Source: JAUVXE01 sp964349355 (GTDB lineage Bacteria; Actinomycetota; Coriobacteriia; Anaerosomatales; SLCP01). From it: DNA of 18,809 bases. Shown here piece by piece: positions 7,252 through 13,869 of this stretch. The stretch is taken from NCBI GenBank assembly GCA_964349355.1, contig CAYGFZ010000040.1, positions 1-18,809 on the forward strand. The letters run 5' to 3'. Under the pieces are notes generated by a model. It did not search any database, was not told where the DNA came from, and saw only the letters and a list, made by a program, of their open reading frames with translations. Numbering within the stretch: position 1 is the stretch's first letter; each line of letters opens with the position of its first letter. The translations under genes were made by a program, and so were the position numbers.

Positions 7252-7923
7252 ATGTACATCGTCATCAACGGCGGTGGCAAAGTCGCCTCCTACCTCGCGA
7301 AGACGCTGGCCGGGTCGGGGCACGATGTCGCGCTCATCGAGAAGCGTGCCGAGATCGTCGAGAAGCTGGTCGCGGAGCTTCCGCGCCAGGTGCTTGTGAT
7401 CCACGGGGACGGCTGCGACGCGGCATACCAGGAGGATGCAGGCACCGGCAGGGCCGATGTGTTCGTCGCCGCCACCGGGGACGACGACGATAACCTTGTC
7501 GCATGTCAGCTCTCCCGCGTCGCTTTCGGTATCCCGCGAGCGATCGCCCGCGTCAACAATCCCAAGAACGAGCACATCTTCAACGCGCTCGGCATCGAGG
7601 CCATCTCCTCGACCACCATCATCTCGCGCATGATCGAGGAGGAGGCCACAGTCGGCGACCTCCGCACGCTGATCGCGCTTCGCAAGGGCAACATGGCGAT
7701 CGTCGAGATCGAGCTGCCGACGGACCGCTGTGTGGTCTGCAACAAAACTGTCGCGGAACTCGATTTGCCGAGCGACTGCATCCTCGTCGCGATTCTGCGA
7801 GGGGAAGAGGACGACGTGGTCACCGTGCACGGCGACACGAAGTTGCAGCCGGGTGACGTGGTGATCGCGTTCACTGCGGTCGACCACGAGAAGGCGCTCA
7901 AGCGCGCGCTGACCGGCACTTAG
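7252..7923 (+). CDS. TrkA-family potassium uptake regulator (RCK protein), second of a pair
   Basis: The 223-residue product has the same TrkA-N plus TrkA-C layout as its neighbour but is clearly diverged from it. The nucleotide-binding loop is GGGKVA (7-12), with Ala in place of the third Gly. At the start of the TrkA-C domain, where most relatives have a V-x-G-K-T type sequence, this protein has C160-V-V-C163-N-K-T and a further Cys at 176, so a redox or metal-responsive role is conceivable. GGAGGAG at the end of the upstream gene serves as ribosome binding site. It probably forms a mixed assembly with the upstream protein on a TrkH channel encoded elsewhere. Confidence 0.9.
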   Translation: MYIVINGGGKVASYLAKTLAGSGHDVALIEKRAEIVEKLVAELPRQVLVIHGDGCDAAYQEDAGTGRADVFVAATGDDDDNLVACQLSRVAFGIPRAIARVNNPKNEHIFNALGIEAISSTTIISRMIEEEATVGDLRTLIALRKGNMAIVEIELPTDRCVVCNKTVAELDLPSDCILVAILRGEEDDVVTVHGDTKLQPGDVVIAFTAVDHEKALKRALTGT

Positions 7924-7941
7924 CGGCGCCGGGTAGCGCGT

Positions 7942-7971
7942 TTGCCGCTGCTCGTCGCGCTGACGTACAAT
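7942..7971 (+). promoter_or_regulatory. Promoter of tRNA-Gly
   Basis: TTGCCG (7942-7947), an 18-bp spacer and TACAAT (7966-7971). The mature tRNA begins 13 nt after the -10. Confidence 0.6.
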
Positions 7972-7983
7972 GCCATTCGCTAT

Positions 7984-8059
7984 GCGGGCATAGCTCAGTT
8001 GGTAGAGCGACAGCTTCCCAAGCTGTAGGTCGCGGGTTCGAGACCCGTTGCCCGCTCCA
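7984..8059 (+). tRNA. tRNA-Gly (anticodon CCC)
   Basis: This is a complete 76-nt cloverleaf with an encoded CCA end (8057-8059). The acceptor stem GCGGGCA/TGCCCGC is perfectly paired, and the D-arm TAGCTCAGTTGGTAGAGC is standard. The anticodon stem ACAGC/GCTGT encloses TTCCCAA, giving anticodon CCC (8017-8019), which reads GGG glycine codons. The T-arm with TTCGAGA loop is intact, with one G-T pair at its base. Confidence 0.97.
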
Positions 8060-8067
8060 CGTGTATC

Positions 8068-8096
8068 ACGGCCGCCTCCGGGCGGCCGTTCGTGTT
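8068..8096 (+). terminator. Terminator downstream of tRNA-Gly
   Basis: A 9-bp perfect stem ACGGCCGCC/GGCGGCCGT (8068-8076 with 8081-8089) has a TCCG tetraloop and a short T-containing tail (TTCGTGTT). It sits 8 nt after the tRNA. Confidence 0.7.
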
Positions 8097-8151
8097 GCGG
8101 ACTGCGAAGGACCTTTCTCGGGCTGGAAGGCAGGAATCCGGAGCGCGGCGT

Positions 8152-8165
8152 CGAACAGGTGTTCG
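8152..8165. promoter_or_regulatory. LexA (SOS) box upstream of the M23 peptidase gene
   Basis: CGAAC-AGGT-GTTCG is an exact match to the Gram-positive/actinobacterial LexA operator CGAAC-N4-GTTCG and also to the stricter Bacillus form CGAACRNRYGTTYG. It lies in noncoding DNA 59 bp before the GTG start of the next gene. This is the only exact copy I found in the window. LexA binding is inferred from sequence. Confidence 0.65.
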
Positions 8166-8224
8166 TAAGCAGTCATTCCGCGCCCCCTCTCGTTCCTGCG
8201 CGGCGGACCTAAAGGAGGTGCGTC

Positions 8225-9292
8225 GTGGGGGCGTGGAGATTCGTGTGCGCGACCGTAGTCCTGGTGGCGGTGGCGCTGGCGGGACCTGGGAGTGCGGGCG
8301 CCGCTGAGGCAGGGTGGCCGCTTGACGGGCCAGCCGAGACGCTACTTGGATTCGGAGAGAGATATACCACCGAGGATGGCACGTACATCACGCACCGCGG
8401 GATCGACCTGGTGGCGAGGCCGGGAGACCGGGTGGTCGCGGTTCTCGGGGGCACGGTCAGTTTCGCCGGGAGGATCCCGGCCGGTGAGGGGGCGACGACT
8501 CTCGCCGCCACCGTCCAGAGCGGGGATCTCCGCATAACGCTGATGCCGCTATCGGAGCTGGCCGTCCGCGCAGGGGACAGCGTCGAGCCGGGTCGCGCCC
8601 TCGGCACGCTCGCCGCGACCGGGGATCGCTCGCACGGCGATAGCCATGTACACGTGGGCGCGCGCCGCGGTGACCTCTACGTCGACCCTTCGGCGTTCCT
8701 GGCTCCGCCGTTGGCGGCGAGTGAGCCGTCGGACGCGGACGTGAGCGTGCCTGCCGTAGCGAACGCGCCCGTTGTTTCGAGGGCGCCCGCACCGGTCCCG
8801 GGCGCACCGGCCCCCGCCGGAGCTACGGCGCAAGCGGCCGTGACGGTGGGGACGGGCGCCTCGGCCTTCGACAACGTGTCGTCGGGTGCCCGGACGCCAC
8901 AGGCATTCCCGGCGCTGGAGGGCGCACACTCTGCTCAGGCTGCGGCGGGGTCTGCCGTGACACCCGAACAGGCCGCAGTATCCGCCACGCACGCGGATAG
9001 GGTCGCCTCGGGTGCTTCCGCGGGACACCCAGCCGCCGCAGCGGTCCCGGCTCAACTTTCAGGTGTGGTGCGAACCCTCGAACTCGACGAGGAGAGAGTG
9101 GTCGCCACGCTGGTGACCGACCGCAGGTCGGAATGGCTCGCCTCCGGATCGCCAAACTTTCGTGCGATCGTCTTTGGCGTGGCTTCCCTGGCGGGGTGCG
9201 CACTGCTCTGGCCGGTCTGGCGTTCGGTGCCCGTTCCGGGGCTTATTGTCGGAGCCGGAAGAGACGATGTTGCTGCAGTGGTATCTCGGTGA
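8225..9292 (+). CDS. Exported, membrane-anchored M23 (LytM) endopeptidase, putatively SOS-controlled
   Basis: The 355-residue product has a GTG start with a near-ideal AAAGGAGGTG site (8211-8220). A signal peptide (about 1-27) is followed by an M23 domain (about 30-160) with the zinc set H57-R-G-I-D61 and H141-V-H143, so a functional murein endopeptidase is plausible. Its second half is a long Ala/Pro/Gly-rich, low-complexity region (about 163-280), then a short folded piece and one hydrophobic helix near the C-terminus (about 312-330) that would tether the protein to the membrane. A LexA box upstream suggests damage induction. SOS-induced envelope proteins in Gram-positives (YneA, DivS, ChiZ) delay cell division or hydrolyse wall; a similar role is inference here. 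The promoter of the following ribosomal operon is embedded in its 3' end. Confidence 0.85.
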   Translation: MGAWRFVCATVVLVAVALAGPGSAGAAEAGWPLDGPAETLLGFGERYTTEDGTYITHRGIDLVARPGDRVVAVLGGTVSFAGRIPAGEGATTLAATVQSGDLRITLMPLSELAVRAGDSVEPGRALGTLAATGDRSHGDSHVHVGARRGDLYVDPSAFLAPPLAASEPSDADVSVPAVANAPVVSRAPAPVPGAPAPAGATAQAAVTVGTGASAFDNVSSGARTPQAFPALEGAHSAQAAAGSAVTPEQAAVSATHADRVASGASAGHPAAAAVPAQLSGVVRTLELDEERVVATLVTDRRSEWLASGSPNFRAIVFGVASLAGCALLWPVWRSVPVPGLIVGAGRDDVAAVVSR

Positions 9293-9298
9293 TACACT
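9270..9298 (+). promoter_or_regulatory. Promoter of the rpsF operon
   Basis: TTGCTG (9270-9275), a 17-bp spacer and TACACT (9293-9298). It would give a leader of roughly 65 nt before rpsF. Confidence 0.6.
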
Positions 9299-9302
9299 GC
9301 GA

Positions 9303-9357
9303 GGGCTCATTTTCCTGCTCCGGGCGGCTGCCTTCATAGTCCCGGAGCCGTCAGCCC
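9303..9357 (+). promoter_or_regulatory. Candidate S6:S18-binding leader RNA of rpsF
   Basis: The leader can fold into two stacked helices. GGGCT (9303-9307) pairs with AGCCC (9353-9357), and GCTCCGGG (9317-9324) pairs with CCCGGAGC (9341-9348). They are separated by an asymmetric internal loop whose 3' side follows a C-C-G sequence (9348-9350). The base of the structure abuts the GGAGGAGGTG ribosome binding site. Autoregulatory rpsF leaders that bind the S6:S18 complex typically have a helix with an asymmetric loop carrying a conserved CCG, so the resemblance is meaningful but was judged by eye. Confidence 0.45.
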
Positions 9358-9371
9358 GGAGGAGGTGACAC

Positions 9372-9665
9372 ATGAAGGCCTACGAAATGTTGCTCTTGCT
9401 CGATTCCAGCCTGGACGAGGAGACCCGTGAGGGACTCGTCGAGAAGGCGCAGGGACTCATCACCGCCGAGGGAGGCGTCGTCGACAACGTCGAGTCTTGG
9501 GGTAAGCGCCGTCTTGCCTACGAGATCAACGACGCGACCGATGGCGACTACGTGCTTGTGGATTTCCACCACAACCCCGATGCGATCGCCGAGATCGACC
9601 GCGTGCTGCACATCACCGATCCGGTGTTCCGTTACATGCTTCTCCGGCGCGACGATCGCGAGTAG
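9372..9665 (+). CDS. rpsF: 30S ribosomal protein bS6
   Basis: The 97-residue product is normal for bS6. It begins with the characteristic M-K-A-Y-E-M-L-L-L-L-D strand, contains W-G-K-R-R-L-A-Y-E-I and ends with F-R-Y-M-L-L-R-R, all hallmarks of the family. It binds the central domain of 16S rRNA together with bS18, encoded two genes downstream. Ribosome binding site GGAGGAGGTG at 4-5 nt spacing. First gene of the rpsF-ssb-rpsR-DUF2232-rplI operon. Confidence 0.97.
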   Translation: MKAYEMLLLLDSSLDEETREGLVEKAQGLITAEGGVVDNVESWGKRRLAYEINDATDGDYVLVDFHHNPDAIAEIDRVLHITDPVFRYMLLRRDDRE

Positions 9666-9737
9666 TCGCGCGGAGTATGAGCGGTTCCGGCACGGTGTGT
9701 CCGGTGTTCGCATACGAGAATCAGGTGGTGGTATCAG

Positions 9738-10157
9738 ATGAGCATCAACCGAGTCATGATCAGCGGTAATCTTACCCGCGATCCGGAGTTGCGTTCTACT
9801 GCGAGCGGTATGGCCGTGCTGAACCTTGGCGTGGCCGTCAACGACCGTCGCAAGAACCAGCAGACGGGGGAGTGGGAGGACTACGCGAACTTTATCGACT
9901 GCGTGATGTTCGGCTCTCGCGCCGAGGCGATCGCCCAGTACCTTTCGAAGGGCACGAAGGTTGCCATCGAAGGTAAGCTCCGCTACAGCACGTGGGAGAA
10001 CCAGCAGGGCGACAAGCGCTCCAAGGTCGAGGTGGTCGTGGACGACATCGAGTTCATGTCTTCGCGCGGTGAAGGCGGTGGCGGTGGCGGCGGGCGTACA
10101 CCCAGTGCTCCGGCGCCGACTGCGGATCTCCCGTCAGATGACGAGATCCCGTTCTAA
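9738..10157 (+). CDS. ssb: Single-stranded DNA-binding protein
   Basis: The 139-residue product has an N-terminal OB-fold (about 1-110) with the R-V-x-I-S-G-N-L-T-R-D-P-E-L-R start typical of SSB. A short Gly-rich linker and Pro/Ala segment lead to an acidic tip D-D-E-I-P-F that recruits replication and repair partners. The start has AGGTGGTG (9723-9730) as ribosome binding site. The gap of 72 nt to rpsF and the position between rpsF and rpsR follow the common bacterial arrangement. Confidence 0.97.
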   Translation: MSINRVMISGNLTRDPELRSTASGMAVLNLGVAVNDRRKNQQTGEWEDYANFIDCVMFGSRAEAIAQYLSKGTKVAIEGKLRYSTWENQQGDKRSKVEVVVDDIEFMSSRGEGGGGGGGRTPSAPAPTADLPSDDEIPF

Positions 10158-10179
10158 AGAACGATACGAGCGCGCGCAT

Positions 10180-10200
10180 GTGACGGGCCCCTCCCGTCAC
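10180..10200 (+). other. RNA hairpin between ssb and rpsR
   Basis: A perfect 8-bp stem GTGACGGG/CCCGTCAC with a 5-nt loop. It has no T-tract, so it is more likely a processing or mRNA-stability element than a terminator. Confidence 0.35.
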
Positions 10201-10255
10201 CGGCCCGCATACTGTAAGGCAGATCGCTTCGAGAGAGGCGAAAGGAGGATCAGAC

Positions 10256-10519
10256 GTGTCCGAATACGTACGCAAGCCGAGGCGCAAGTACTGCGCATTT
10301 TGCAAGGACAAGGTCGAGTACATCGACTACAAGGACGTCAGCATGCTGCGCAAGTTCATGACCGACCGCGGCAAGATCAAGCCGCGTCGTGTCACGGGTA
10401 ACTGCGCACAGCATCAGCACCGCCTGTCGATGGCGGTCAAGCGTGGTCGCGAGATGGCGCTTGTGCCCTACACGGTGCCGGTGGTCAGCGGTAAGGTCGA
10501 TGCCCGCCGGGGCAGGTAG
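10256..10519 (+). CDS. rpsR: 30S ribosomal protein bS18 (zinc-binding form)
   Basis: The 87-residue product has a GTG start and AAAGGAGG (10241-10248) at 7 nt spacing. The family core with D-Y-K-D-V-x-x-L-R-K-F, I-x-P-R-R-V-T-G and Q-H-R-L-x-x-A-V-K-R is present. It keeps a full set of candidate zinc ligands, C13-A-F-C16 and C50-A-Q-H53, and is therefore the C+ version of bS18, which often coexists with or is replaced by a cysteine-free paralogue under zinc limitation. It partners bS6 in the 30S platform. Confidence 0.96.
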   Translation: MSEYVRKPRRKYCAFCKDKVEYIDYKDVSMLRKFMTDRGKIKPRRVTGNCAQHQHRLSMAVKRGREMALVPYTVPVVSGKVDARRGR

Positions 10520-10525
10520 CCCGGG

Positions 10526-11494
10526 GTGCCCCGTTTTGCCGATATCCGCGATGCAGTGCTTCTCTCCGGAGCAGTGCTTCTCGGAGGAGTCTTTGCACCG
10601 ACGCTTCCCATGGTCGGTCTGCCCATAGCGGCAGCAGGTCTTGCTGCCCTGGTCTACCGGGGTCGCCCGACCGTCGCGACGTTCGCTGCGGGAATGACTG
10701 TGGCGTTCGGTGCATTCGTGCACCTGCCTGACGTTGTATTCCTTGCACCGACGTTCGTAGCCCTGCTCGTCATCATCGGCGGGATGAGGAACCGTTCGCC
10801 GCTCGTGGCGATCGTGCCCCTCACCGCGGTGGTGGCGTTGGGCTCGATCGGTTCGACTGTGGTCTACGCGACTCTTCGCGGGGAGACATTCCTCGCGTTC
10901 ATGAAGGAGCGGACGGATGCTGCGGTCGAAGCTTTCGTGACCACGGCCGGAGGAGTCGGGGCGGACGGGACGATCGCCGGTGTTGAGCCGGAGATGCTAG
11001 CAGACCTGATGTACCGCTTGTGGCCGGCTGACTACTTCACGACGGCACTGCTAGGAGCAGCGCTCGCGGTCGTCGCGGCCGGGTGGGCAGCGAACCGTGT
11101 CGGAGCAGAGGTCAGACGTCTGCCCCGTCTTGACGTGCTCGACCTGAGCCCGCATGTGATCTGGCCGTTCATCGCGGCGTTCGCGCTGTTGGCAGCGGCC
11201 CGGATCGGCGAAGACCCGCAGGGTATCGTGACCGGTGCAGGACTGAACCTGCTGATCGGCGTTCGGATGTTGCTGCTGGCCCAGGGTATGGGCGTGGTGT
11301 CGTCGTTTTATCGACGTATCGGGCTCGGTGTTTTGGCGCGGCGAACAGGGTATGTACTGCTCCTGATCGTGGACGCGGTACTCCCGGTGGTAAGCATGGT
11401 GGGATTGATCGACTTCTGGGCGAACTTCCGGAAGTTGCCGCGAGACGACTCTTCCTCGGCCGAGAGGCTCGAAAGGGACGTGAGCGGCGACTAG
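10526..11494 (+). CDS. DUF2232 (YybS-like) integral membrane protein
   Basis: The 322-residue product has a GTG start 6 nt after rpsR, probably translationally coupled because its own Shine-Dalgarno is poor. About eight hydrophobic helices are spread over the whole length. A soluble loop at about residues 125-165 is followed by a W-P-A-D-Y-F sequence. The C-terminal 20 residues are charged. Membrane proteins of the DUF2232/YybS family occupy the slot just before rplI in many Gram-positive genomes, so the assignment rests on position and topology as well as sequence character. Molecular function is unknown. Confidence 0.75.
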   Translation: MPRFADIRDAVLLSGAVLLGGVFAPTLPMVGLPIAAAGLAALVYRGRPTVATFAAGMTVAFGAFVHLPDVVFLAPTFVALLVIIGGMRNRSPLVAIVPLTAVVALGSIGSTVVYATLRGETFLAFMKERTDAAVEAFVTTAGGVGADGTIAGVEPEMLADLMYRLWPADYFTTALLGAALAVVAAGWAANRVGAEVRRLPRLDVLDLSPHVIWPFIAAFALLAAARIGEDPQGIVTGAGLNLLIGVRMLLLAQGMGVVSSFYRRIGLGVLARRTGYVLLLIVDAVLPVVSMVGLIDFWANFRKLPRDDSSSAERLERDVSGD

Positions 11495-11570
11495 TGTCAT
11501 ATACGGGAGTCCGCCACCGGCGGGCTCGTGCGGGCATCGAAATCGCCCGCGACAGACAAGGAGTAGATAC

Positions 11571-12152
11571 ATGAAGGTCATCTTGACACAGGAACTCAAA
11601 GGCAAGGGTGGGGAGGGGGACGTCGTCGACGTCGCTCGTGGTTATGCCGTCAACTACCTGTTTCCGCGTCGGCTCGCCATGGAGGCGACAGCGGGCAACC
11701 TGAAGCAGCTCAAGGCCCGCAAGGGCAACATCCAGGAACGCGAGGAGGCCCGGCTCGCAGAAGCCAGCGGCCTCGCTGGCAAGCTGGATGGCAAGAGCGT
11801 GAAGATCGAGGCAAAGGTCGGCGAAGGCGGCCGTCTCTACGGTTCGATCACTTCGACGATGGTGACCGATGCCATCGCCGAGCAGCTTGCGACCGACGTG
11901 GACCGTCGCAAGATCGACGTCCACGGCCACATCAAGGAGCTCGGTAAGCACGTCGTCACCGTGCAGGTCTACCGTGACGTCAAGGCCGAGGTCACCGTTC
12001 ACGTGGTGCCCGTCGGCGGAGAGGTCGCCCCTGAGCCGAAAGCCGCCGAGGCCGTCTCCGAGGAGCCTGTCGCCATCGAGGAACTCGAGGCTATCGAGGC
12101 CGAGGCCGCCGCAGAGTCGTCGGCGGAGGCTGACGAAGAGACCTACGAGTAG
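11571..12152 (+). CDS. rplI: 50S ribosomal protein bL9 with acidic C-terminal extension
   Basis: The 193-residue product carries the usual bL9 N-domain (V-I-L-T-Q-x-x-x-G-K-G-x-G-D-V-V-D-V, then G-Y-A-V-N-Y-L-F-P), the long connecting helix and the C-domain (G-R-L-Y-G-S-I-T) within about 148 residues. About 44 extra residues follow, almost only Glu, Ala, Asp, Pro and Ser. The extension is unusual for bL9 and probably disordered. Ribosome binding site AAGGAG. A short GC-rich hairpin (11530-11550) lies in the 76-nt gap before it. Last gene of the operon; a strong terminator follows. Confidence 0.95.
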   Translation: MKVILTQELKGKGGEGDVVDVARGYAVNYLFPRRLAMEATAGNLKQLKARKGNIQEREEARLAEASGLAGKLDGKSVKIEAKVGEGGRLYGSITSTMVTDAIAEQLATDVDRRKIDVHGHIKELGKHVVTVQVYRDVKAEVTVHVVPVGGEVAPEPKAAEAVSEEPVAIEELEAIEAEAAAESSAEADEETYE

Positions 12153-12175
12153 CGCGGAGTTCCACAGAGTGCCGT

Positions 12176-12216
12176 CGACGTGGCGCCGCCCGCAAGGGAG
12201 GGGCCACGTCGTTTTA
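12176..12216 (+). terminator. Intrinsic terminator of the rpsF-rplI operon
   Basis: A perfect 9-bp outer stem CGACGTGGC/GCCACGTCG (12176-12184 with 12203-12211) encloses an inner CC-GCCC/GGG-AGG stem capped by a GCAA tetraloop. It is followed directly by TTTTA. It is 24 nt after the rplI stop. Confidence 0.88.
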
Positions 12217-12240
12217 GGAGGATGAAACATCTTCGGTATC

Positions 12241-12300
12241 TGTGGAAACGGGGGATAAGTCCCCTCGGGTGGAGGTGCGGGTGTCCTCGGCCTGTGGACA
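12241..12300 (+). promoter_or_regulatory. Two DnaA-box-like sequences upstream of dnaB
   Basis: TGTGGAAAC (starting about 12241) and TGTGGACAG (starting about 12293) each match the reverse DnaA box TGTGGATAA at seven of nine positions and have the same orientation. They lie in the noncoding gap before dnaB. Degenerate boxes of this kind can be chance; control of dnaB by DnaA is only a possibility. Confidence 0.25.
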
Positions 12301-12338
12301 GGGGCCATCGGAGAGGAAGCGGTGTCACCTCCCTCGGC

Positions 12339-12344
12339 TAGAAT
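12339..12344 (+). promoter_or_regulatory. Possible -10 element (TAGAAT) of dnaB
   Basis: TAGAAT matches the -10 consensus at five of six positions, 62 bp before the dnaB start and after the upstream terminator. No good -35 is visible. Confidence 0.35.
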
Positions 12345-12406
12345 CAGCTGGCTACGTGTCGCGCAGATCGCGGCCGGGCGAGGGCGATACATGTCGGGAG
12401 GCATCG

Positions 12407-13786
12407 ATGAGCGAGGTACGCGGATCGTTAGCGCTGGCACCCTCGGGTGGCGCGTTGCGGGTACCACCACACAACGTGGAAGCAGAGCAGGCACTGCTCG
12501 GCTCGATGTTCCTGTCGTCTGACGCACTCGAGACCGTGCTCAGTATGGTCGGTGAGGACGATTTCTACCGGCCAGCCCACCGCAAGATCTACGCGGCGGT
12601 GGCGCACCTGTACAACCGGGCCATCCCCGTCGATCAGTTGAGTGTCGCCGACCGTCTTGATTCCGCGGGTGATCTGGAGGCTGTCGGTGGCAAGGGATAC
12701 CTGCTCGACATCACCGGTGTGGTTCCGACCACGGCCAACGCCGTGCGCTACGCTGAGATCGTTCGGCGCACCTCGACCCTCCGCGACCTGATCAGTGCCG
12801 CGAACCACATCGTGGCGCTCGGCTACGAAGCACCTGACGACCTGCAGGAGGTCGTCGAGGAGGCGGAACGCACGCTCTTCGAGGTCACCAACAAACGGGT
12901 CGGCGGCAACTTCAAGGGCATGGAAGACCTCCTCGAAGTGAGCTTCAAGCAACTCGAGGAACTGTTCGAGCGTCAGGAGCACATCACAGGAGTCCCGACC
13001 GGGTTCAAGGACGTCGACAAGGTGCTTGCCGGCATGCACCGTGGCGACCTCCTCATCCTTGCGGCACGCCCCGCAGTCGGCAAGACCGCTTTCGCCCTCA
13101 ATATCGCCGTCAACGCCGCGAAATCGGGTACGACAGTAGCGCTCTTCAGTCTCGAGATGTCAGCCGAGCAACTCATCCAGCGTGTGCTCTGCTCCGAGGC
13201 GCGGATCAACTCCCAGGATGTCCGAACCGGGCACATCAAAGACAGCGACTGGGCGAGTATCCACCGGGCGATGGGGACCCTGGCAGAACTCGATTTCTAT
13301 GTGGATGACACGCCCTCGATCTCGATCCTGGAGGTTCGGGCCAAAGCGCGCCGACAGTTGAGGGACTGCCAGAACGGCCTCGTGATCGTAGACTACCTTC
13401 AGCTCATGCAGCCGCAGGGAAGACGCTCGGAGAACCGCCAGACCGAGATCGCCGAGATCAGCCGTGGCCTGAAGATACTCGCCAAGGAGCTTGGCGTGCC
13501 GGTGCTCGCCCTCTCGCAGCTTTCGCGAGCAGTCGAGCAGCGGGCAGGTAAACGACCGCAGCTATCAGACCTTCGCGAGTCGGGCGCGATCGAGCAGGAT
13601 GCGGACGTGGTCATGTTCATCGACCGAAACACCGATCCGCACAGCGGCGATGACGATGAAGATCGTCCCGCCAAGGGGATCGCCGAGATCATCATCGCCA
13701 AGCATCGTAACGGGCCGACCGGATTGGCATCCCTGGTATTCAACGAGCGCTACACGAAGTTCGTCGACTACGCCGACAAGATCTAG
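12407..13786 (+). CDS. dnaB: Replicative DNA helicase DnaB
   Basis: The 459-residue product starts at an ATG with GGGAGG (12396-12401) at 5 nt spacing; the frame is open further upstream but without a better site. The N-terminal domain starts with P-P-H-N-x-E-A-E-Q-A-L-L-G-S-M. The RecA-like ATPase domain carries Walker A A-V-G-K-T, Walker B with V-I-V-D-Y-L-Q-L-M, the S-Q-L-S-R sensor, and the L-S-D-L-R-E-S-G-x-I-E-Q-D-A-D block diagnostic of DnaB. It unwinds DNA 5' to 3' as a hexamer at the fork. No intein is present, which is worth stating because dnaB is a common intein host. It has its own transcription unit after the rplI terminator. Confidence 0.97.
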   Translation: MSEVRGSLALAPSGGALRVPPHNVEAEQALLGSMFLSSDALETVLSMVGEDDFYRPAHRKIYAAVAHLYNRAIPVDQLSVADRLDSAGDLEAVGGKGYLLDITGVVPTTANAVRYAEIVRRTSTLRDLISAANHIVALGYEAPDDLQEVVEEAERTLFEVTNKRVGGNFKGMEDLLEVSFKQLEELFERQEHITGVPTGFKDVDKVLAGMHRGDLLILAARPAVGKTAFALNIAVNAAKSGTTVALFSLEMSAEQLIQRVLCSEARINSQDVRTGHIKDSDWASIHRAMGTLAELDFYVDDTPSISILEVRAKARRQLRDCQNGLVIVDYLQLMQPQGRRSENRQTEIAEISRGLKILAKELGVPVLALSQLSRAVEQRAGKRPQLSDLRESGAIEQDADVVMFIDRNTDPHSGDDDEDRPAKGIAEIIIAKHRNGPTGLASLVFNERYTKFVDYADKI

Positions 13787-13869
13787 GGTTTTGAGCGGCA
13801 CATCAAACGTTCGAACTCGCGCTCGTTCCAGCCAACGAGGGCTTTCTCCTACAGGGTGGAACATATCCA

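Noticed and set aside
10180..10200. Terminator between ssb and rpsR
   Set aside because: The hairpin is perfect but has no T-run, and rpsR is expected in the same operon.
12153..12406. Replication origin in the gap before dnaB
   Set aside because: Only two degenerate DnaA boxes, no AT-rich unwinding region and no dnaA/dnaN nearby.
11169..12527. Long minus-strand open frame of about 450 codons across DUF2232, rplI and dnaB
   Set aside because: It spans three real genes and a terminator and is a by-product of high GC codon bias.
13812..13825. CGAAC-TCGC-GCTCG between dnaB and the FAD oxidoreductase
   Set aside because: It matches nine of ten outer bases of a LexA box, but the inner bases do not fit and no SOS-type gene follows.
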